64,000 nucleotides of DNA from contig NZ_CP135529.1 in NCBI RefSeq assembly GCF_032401055.1, positions 372,001-436,000 of the forward strand, written 5' to 3'. The translations under genes were made by a program, and so were the position numbers. Positions 60,517 to 64,000 of this stretch are shown here, piece after piece. The first letter of the stretch is position 1. The number at the start of each line of letters is the position of its first letter. The DNA is from Tardiphaga sp. 709 (lineage in GTDB: Bacteria; Pseudomonadota; Alphaproteobacteria; Rhizobiales; Xanthobacteraceae). The notes beneath the pieces were generated by a model. The model made no database searches, was not told the DNA's origin, and saw nothing but the letters and a program-made list of their open reading frames with translations.

Positions 60517-61278
60517 TCAATTTCCGACGAATGGTCCGAGCGTTTCGCCGATATCATGGCGAATGACAAGGTCAGCGTGATCGTCCTGCTCGGTCGCCTC
60601 ATTGTTGATGATGACAAGACGTGCACCGGCATGTTTTGCCATCATCGGGAATCCCGCTGCGGGCCACACGACGAGCGACGATCCAATCGCAATGAACAGA
60701 TCGCAGTGCTGCGATAGCTCAGCTGCGCGACGCATCTCATCTTCAGGCATCGCCTGACCGAATGAGATCGTCGCAGCCTTCACGGGCTCGCCGCATACCG
60801 TGCAGTCTGGCGCCTGTCTTTCGGAATCGAATCTGCTCTTCACCCAATCGAGCTCATAGCGCCTCGCGCAACCAATGCAGCGCGCATAGGTCGTATTGCC
60901 GTGCAGCTCGATCACAGCGTCAGCCTTGAAGCCGGACGCTTGATGCAGGTTGTCGATGTTCTGGGTAATCACAGCGGGAATCTTGCCGGCCTTGTAGAGT
61001 GAGGCGAGCGCACGATGCCCCCGACCAGGCTTGGCCGCGGCGAAGGTCTCTTCCATCGCAAAGCGCCGGCGCCAAGCTTCATCCCGTGCATCCTGACTGG
61101 CGACGAACTCGTCGAACGGAATTGGCCGGTTACGGGTCCACAACCCGCCAGGCGAACGAAAGTCGGGAATGCCCGTTTCGGTCGAGATCCCCGCACCGGT
61201 GAACGGCACGATGGTTCTGGCCTCGGCGATCATCTCACCAAGACGATCCACGCCAGTGCGAATGTCGGTTGCAATCAT
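60517..61278 (-). CDS. cobB: NAD-dependent deacylase (sirtuin)
   Basis: A 253-residue sirtuin that removes acetyl or other acyl groups from lysine, using NAD. FTGAGISTETGIPDFRSPGGLW and TQNIDNLHQASG form the NAD pocket, and the catalytic His is in ELHGNTT. Zinc is bound by two Cys pairs (CIGC and CTVC), and IGSSLVVWPAAGFPMMAKHAGARLVIINNEATEQD closes the fold. ATG 61278 is used because the longer frame starts at TTG. The cobB symbol is by family; metabolic enzymes are the likely targets. Confidence 0.88.
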   Translation of the reverse strand: MIATDIRTGVDRLGEMIAEARTIVPFTGAGISTETGIPDFRSPGGLWTRNRPIPFDEFVASQDARDEAWRRRFAMEETFAAAKPGRGHRALASLYKAGKIPAVITQNIDNLHQASGFKADAVIELHGNTTYARCIGCARRYELDWVKSRFDSERQAPDCTVCGEPVKAATISFGQAMPEDEMRRAAELSQHCDLFIAIGSSLVVWPAAGFPMMAKHAGARLVIINNEATEQDDHADLVIRHDIGETLGPFVGN

Positions 61279-61382
61279 TGGAAGGTCCGAGAGGAAGTGA
61301 TGCGACGACAATGCCGCAGACCGGGATCCGGTGCCATGCCGGGATCAACGCATGTTTCGCTTCGTCGCCACGTTTCCTGGAT

Positions 61383-61697
61383 CTATTTCGCTTTGGCGCG
61401 TCCATTCCTGGCGGGCTTGTCGATCAAAAAGTCTTCCCGCTTGCGACCGGCGGCGATCTCCTTCGCGAGCCACCCCGCGACACCGCCGCGCCCGGTCCAG
61501 GTCTCTCCCGTCTTGGGATGGCGATACTTCGGTGGAACCTTGATGCCTTTGACGTGGCTGGTTTTACCATCGACGCTTCTGATCTGTGCGAGTTGCGCCT
61601 GCAATTCGGCACGGTGGGCCTGCAGTTGCTTGTCGATGTCCTCCCGCAATGCGAGGAGTTCGGGAACCGAAAGAGATTTGATATCAAGGGTCGGCAT
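61383..61697 (-). CDS. H-NS/HvrA-family nucleoid protein
   Basis: A 104-residue DNA-binding protein. An N-terminal coiled-coil dimerisation helix (SVPELLALREDIDKQLQAHRAELQAQLAQI) is followed by a linker. The C-terminal H-NS DNA-binding domain reads KYRHPKTGETWTGRGGVAGWL, with the conserved Arg-Gly loop in TGRGG that reads the minor groove. GGAGC six bases before ATG 61697 fixes the start. Such proteins silence AT-rich foreign DNA. The next upstream gene encodes a relative of the N-terminal part only. Confidence 0.85.
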   Translation of the reverse strand: MPTLDIKSLSVPELLALREDIDKQLQAHRAELQAQLAQIRSVDGKTSHVKGIKVPPKYRHPKTGETWTGRGGVAGWLAKEIAAGRKREDFLIDKPARNGRAKAK

Positions 61698-61783
61698 AAA
61701 TAAGCTCCGATTAAATACGTCCGCACTCCTTCCCCAAGGCGCGCAAAATATGCGCCAGCGTGCGTCAATTAAATAAAATGTAG

Positions 61784-61801
61784 GCGGTGTCAAAACACCG
61801 C
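61784..61801 (-). terminator. Hairpin between the two H-NS-related genes
   Basis: GCGGTGT and ACACCGC form a perfect 7-bp stem with a 4-base loop. Read from the minus strand it is followed by a T-rich stretch (CTACATTTTATTT). It lies 70 bases after the upstream small gene's stop and fits a terminator for that gene, so the two are probably separate transcripts. Confidence 0.5.
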
Positions 61802-61871
61802 ATCTGAAATATCGGGACGAAGCTGAAATGCGCTCCGCCCTCAAGTATTCAAATACCGATCTGCGAAATCT

Positions 61872-62111
61872 TTATGCAGCCCGCGAAACGTCGGTGGAGA
61901 GCTCGCTCTTCGGCAGATCGTCCTTCTTCGGCTTTGCTACCGGCGTTGCCTGAGACTTCTTCACGGACTTGCCGTACTGCGCGAGCTTATCGAGTTCGGC
62001 TTCGAGCTCAGCCTGACGTGCAGCAACTTTTTCCGCCAGCTTGTCGGATGCATGATCACGCAGTGCCGCAAGTTCCTCGATGCTCAGTGAGTCCAGATCG
62101 ATCTTGGCCAT
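61872..62111 (-). CDS. H-NS-like protein lacking DNA-binding domain
   Basis: A 79-residue protein. MAKIDLDSLSIEELAALRDHASDKLAEKVAARQAELEAELDKLAQYGK matches the start and coiled coil of rhizobial H-NS-type proteins (compare LDIKSLSVPELLALREDIDKQL next door). The C-terminal 30 residues are a basic, disordered tail (KKSQATPVAKPKKDD) with no KYR ... TWxGRG domain. There is no sign of a frameshifted DNA-binding domain downstream. It could bind H-NS through the coiled coil and modulate it, as truncated H-NS forms do elsewhere. GGAG before ATG 62111 supports the start. Confidence 0.7.
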   Translation of the reverse strand: MAKIDLDSLSIEELAALRDHASDKLAEKVAARQAELEAELDKLAQYGKSVKKSQATPVAKPKKDDLPKSELSTDVSRAA

Positions 62112-62264
62112 GGAAATCTCCGTTTGTTCGGAACTAGCGGTAACATCCATGCGCCGCAAGCGCGGCAGCGCGATCATCCACCGAAGACATCATGATGGAT
62201 GCAATTCAATTGACGTCGAGCTCTTGCTTCGCAGACAATGCATGCGGGATTGAGGAAACGCGTC

Positions 62265-62738
62265 ATGGCATCCTGGAAAGAAGAGCGTGACCGGCTGGTC
62301 GCGCAGACGCTCGCTTTCGTACAGGAAGTCGCCGCGGCGCATCCGGTCGCGGCCCAGCGACTGAACATCTGGCAACCGCCGAGCCACGCACCGTCGTACG
62401 CGTCCGATTCAACGGAAACCGTCACCTCGCCTGCCATCACGGACGTCGATCGCTTGACGGCCCCTGCATTGATTGTACATGCGGCGAACGCGGCAATTGA
62501 AACCTCGGAGCGTAGTTCGCAGGACGTTCCTGTTGCAGGTCCAACCAACACGGCATCTCCGGTCCGGAAAGATCCGCTCTATTCGGGCCCATCTGAACGG
62601 GCCGAGATCCTCAAGCGCGTTGCGTCGTTCAAGGCTCGCCAGGCCCAGATGATCCACGAGCGCGACGTCTACTACGAAGCCATGCAGACGCGTATCCGAA
62701 CAACGCTGCGGAACGATTCCGGGCGCGACCGGTTGTAA
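62265..62738 (+). CDS. Protein of unknown function (157 aa)
   Basis: The N terminus is a helix (SWKEERDRLVAQTLAFVQEVAAA). The middle is Ser/Thr/Pro/Ala-rich and probably disordered. The C-terminal 50 residues are a charged helix (SERAEILKRVASFKARQAQMIHERDVYYEAMQTRIR). No family recognised. An AGGA lies 10 bases before ATG 62265; another in-frame ATG at 62238 is possible. A clear intrinsic terminator follows, so it is a transcribed single gene. Confidence 0.6.
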   Translation: MASWKEERDRLVAQTLAFVQEVAAAHPVAAQRLNIWQPPSHAPSYASDSTETVTSPAITDVDRLTAPALIVHAANAAIETSERSSQDVPVAGPTNTASPVRKDPLYSGPSERAEILKRVASFKARQAQMIHERDVYYEAMQTRIRTTLRNDSGRDRL

Positions 62739-62771
62739 AGCCGGAGCAGCTTCCCCGATGCTCTGTTTTTA

Positions 62772-62812
62772 GAAAGCCCCGTCCTCCCCCGGCGGGGCTT
62801 TCGCCTTGGGGC
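62772..62812 (+). terminator. Intrinsic terminator
   Basis: GAAAGCCCCG (62772-62781) pairs with CGGGGCTTTC (62803-62812) over 10 bp with a C-rich 21-base loop, 33 bases after the preceding stop. It closes the gene at 62265-62738. Confidence 0.7.
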
Positions 62813-62861
62813 TTCTACTCGAGAGCCGATCTGTTTGAGGGGGACGACCTGTCGGTCCGGG

Positions 62862-63059
62862 TTATTTGCCGAGGTGTCGCCGCACGGCGGCAACCGACGA
62901 GCCGACCTTTTCGATCGCGGCGTTCAATTCGGTCGGCGAGACGCTCAGCCGATAGGCCCAGTAGTCGCGTTGGGAAGCATCACTGGAATCGATCACCGGC
63001 GCCGGCCGGACGCCGCGTTCGGACGCCAGGACGGCGGCGACTGGCACAAGACTGATCAT
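62862..63059 (-). CDS. DUF3606-like small protein
   Basis: A 65-residue protein. The C-terminal DYWAYRLSVSPTELNAAIEKVGSSVAAVRRHLGK matches the DUF3606 pattern (W-x-x-x-L-x-V-x-x-x-x-L-x-x-A-V-x-x-V-G-x-x-x-x-x-V-x-x-x-L). The N-terminal 30 residues (MISLVPVAAVLASERGVRPAP) are not family-like. The start at 63059 lacks a clear ribosome site and is uncertain. DUF3606 proteins are small and of unknown function. Confidence 0.6.
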   Translation of the reverse strand: MISLVPVAAVLASERGVRPAPVIDSSDASQRDYWAYRLSVSPTELNAAIEKVGSSVAAVRRHLGK

Positions 63060-63175
63060 GCTGGCAGGGTAACACGTCGCCCATACAGCCCAAGTGAGCG
63101 CTCGCTCCAACGTTAACAGGCGATTGATGCAATCTCGGAAAGCCGCCCAGCCAAAGCAAGCCTTGCCGCGAGCGG

Positions 63176-63424
63176 TTACTGAACCACCGAGCCCAGCGAG
63201 GCCTGGATCTCATTGAGCGGGATGCACAGCTTCTTGCGGCGCAGGCCGCGAATGCCGCCGGTGACCTTCAAGATCTTGCCGGCCGCACATGACCCGTCCT
63301 GGACCAGCGCGCTCTCGTAAGGCGCCAGGATGAGCGGTTCAGCTGTCCGAATGGACTGAGCGGCGGAAGGTGTGGCCAACGCCACCAGAGAAATTCCAAA
63401 AGTCCCCAAAACCCAAAAACGCAT
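63176..63424 (-). CDS. Small exported protein (DUF6719-like)
   Basis: An 82-residue protein with a signal peptide (MRFWVLGTFGISLVALATPSAA). The mature part has two Cys (DGSCAAGKILKVTGGIRGLRRKKLCIPL), probably a disulfide, and a basic GLRRKK loop. It resembles DUF6719 by its KVTGGIRGLRRKKLCIP stretch (from memory). GGGGACGACC before ATG 63424 supports the start over the longer frame to 63553. Probably periplasmic; function unknown. Confidence 0.65.
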   Translation of the reverse strand: MRFWVLGTFGISLVALATPSAAQSIRTAEPLILAPYESALVQDGSCAAGKILKVTGGIRGLRRKKLCIPLNEIQASLGSVVQ

Positions 63425-63585
63425 GGTCGTCCCCAACGCAGCAAATACGCACCGGTCCAAGGGTAATCGTTCACGCCCTTCAATTTTTGCAGTCAGCTCT
63501 CCCCGAGCCGTTACCGCAATTATTGCCCCGGACCACCGCGAAACACAAAGCAATTTTCGCGCCGATTTCCGGTTTCAGTATAGGG

Positions 63586-63792
63586 TCAGAGCGTGACCTG
63601 CTCGTGACCGCACTCCTTGCAGGTGAAAGACACCCGCGCGACGCCCTTTGGCGCCGAAACCTTGTTCGCCGCGCCGCACTTGCCGCAGGTCGTCATAATC
63701 CGTGTGTCGCCCTGCTTCACCACCAGCGCCTTGCGCTCCATAGTCTCGCGGATCAGACGCTCGGCCTCTTCGCGCATTGCCTGCTTGCTCAT
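63586..63792 (-). CDS. Small zinc-ribbon protein
   Basis: A 68-residue cytoplasmic protein. An N-terminal charged helix (MREEAERLIRETMERKAL) is followed by a zinc ribbon with CGKCGAANK and CKECGHEQ (two CxxC pairs 20 residues apart). GGAG five bases before ATG 63792 supports the start. Zinc ribbons of this size bind nucleic acid or proteins; the role is not known. Confidence 0.75.
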   Translation of the reverse strand: MSKQAMREEAERLIRETMERKALVVKQGDTRIMTTCGKCGAANKVSAPKGVARVSFTCKECGHEQVTL

Positions 63793-63814
63793 GCAGCTCT
63801 CCTGACAGACGCCG

Positions 63815-63842
63815 AAGCAAAAGGCCCCGATCGAGCGGCCTT
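63815..63842. terminator. Hairpin upstream of zinc-ribbon gene
   Basis: AAGGCC and GGCCTT pair around about ten bases in 63820-63842 (AAAAGGCCCCGATCGAGCGGCCTTAT), flanked by A and T residues. It lies just upstream of the zinc-ribbon start on its strand. It may terminate a transcript coming from the right or form part of the leader. Confidence 0.35.
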
Positions 63843-63975
63843 ATAGCTGATGACAATGACACTCTCCATCGCGATCAGAATCGCCCCCCTGATCGCACCA
63901 TTCCCCTGCAGAATTTCCGTGCATTCCAATCGGCCGCAGCGATATCCCGATGGACAGAACTGATGACCTGAACTA

Positions 63976-63990
63976 GAACAAATAGCGAAC
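63976..63990 (-). promoter_or_regulatory. LexA box (GTTC-N7-GTTC type)
   Basis: Read on the minus strand the site is GTTCGCTATTTGTTC, matching the direct-repeat LexA box GTTC-N7-GTTC of alphaproteobacteria. It lies 10 bases from the window's right edge, so the regulated gene may be just outside (plus strand), possibly a DNA-damage gene. Confidence 0.45.
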
Positions 63991-64000
63991 ATCATTCGCC

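Overview
The window is high-GC chromosomal DNA of a rhizobial alphaproteobacterium. It is most likely from the Bradyrhizobium/Afipia/Rhodopseudomonas group (Nitrobacteraceae). This is inferred from the gene families present: AapJQMP, OpgC, DUF6481, MxKDx repeat protein, an H-NS/HvrA-type protein, a lipid A tailoring cluster and a double cold-shock protein. The short overlapping-start gene style and an alphaproteobacterial-type LexA box agree with this. No species can be named from the sequence alone.

Layout. (1) 1-6625 is the right end of an integrated phage-like element. A promoter with a palindromic operator drives a tightly overlapping train of about a dozen small accessory genes, including a frameshifted cytosine methyltransferase. 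It ends in an excisionase-like protein and a tyrosine integrase; no structural phage genes are visible. (2) 6813-17079 holds a small exported protein, a DTW-domain tRNA-modifying enzyme, and a four-gene NodT/MdtA/MdtB/MdtC-like RND efflux operon on the minus strand. (3) 17761-26214 holds a cyclopropane fatty acid synthase, cysteine synthase, the general amino acid ABC transporter aapJQMP (minus strand) and a divergent cystathionine beta-lyase, giving a sulfur/amino-acid neighbourhood. (4) 26241-37450 (minus strand) is an envelope region. It carries a lipid A tailoring operon (ArnT-like GT39, PAP2 phosphatase, prenyl-phosphate GT2, LAB_N protein), then penicillin-binding protein 1C with its partner alpha-2-macroglobulin. 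A dispersed palindromic repeat sits in frame inside the start of pbpC.

(5) 38582-40270 is a 1.7-kb AT-richer mini-island bounded by a tRNA-Arg(TCT) and a degenerate duplicate of its 3' end. It contains a broken membrane gene, an internal duplication and a small exported protein. (6) 40299-45331 is a periplasmic molybdenum hydroxylase operon (Mo-cofactor subunit, 2Fe-2S subunit, c-type cytochrome) preceded by an exported protein of unknown function. (7) 45716-52334 is mixed: DUF1801, a small membrane protein, an FkbM methyltransferase, two orphan TRAP solute receptors, an FKBP isomerase, several very small genes, DUF6481, a cupin and an MxKDx repeat protein.

(8) 52362-56911 is the leucine degradation operon (3-methylcrotonyl-CoA carboxylase beta and alpha, HMG-CoA lyase). 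The lyase start is disrupted by one base. (9) 57078-63792 has a complex I accessory subunit, OpgC, tRNA-Pro, DUF192, the double cold-shock protein, a sirtuin, an H-NS-type protein beside a domain-less relative, and several small proteins. A LexA box lies at the right edge.

Four separate one-base irregularities (methyltransferase, tRNA-Arg T-loop, island membrane gene, HMG-CoA lyase) may be real decay or assembly errors; read evidence would settle which. No CRISPR array, rRNA, insertion sequence or complete prophage was seen.
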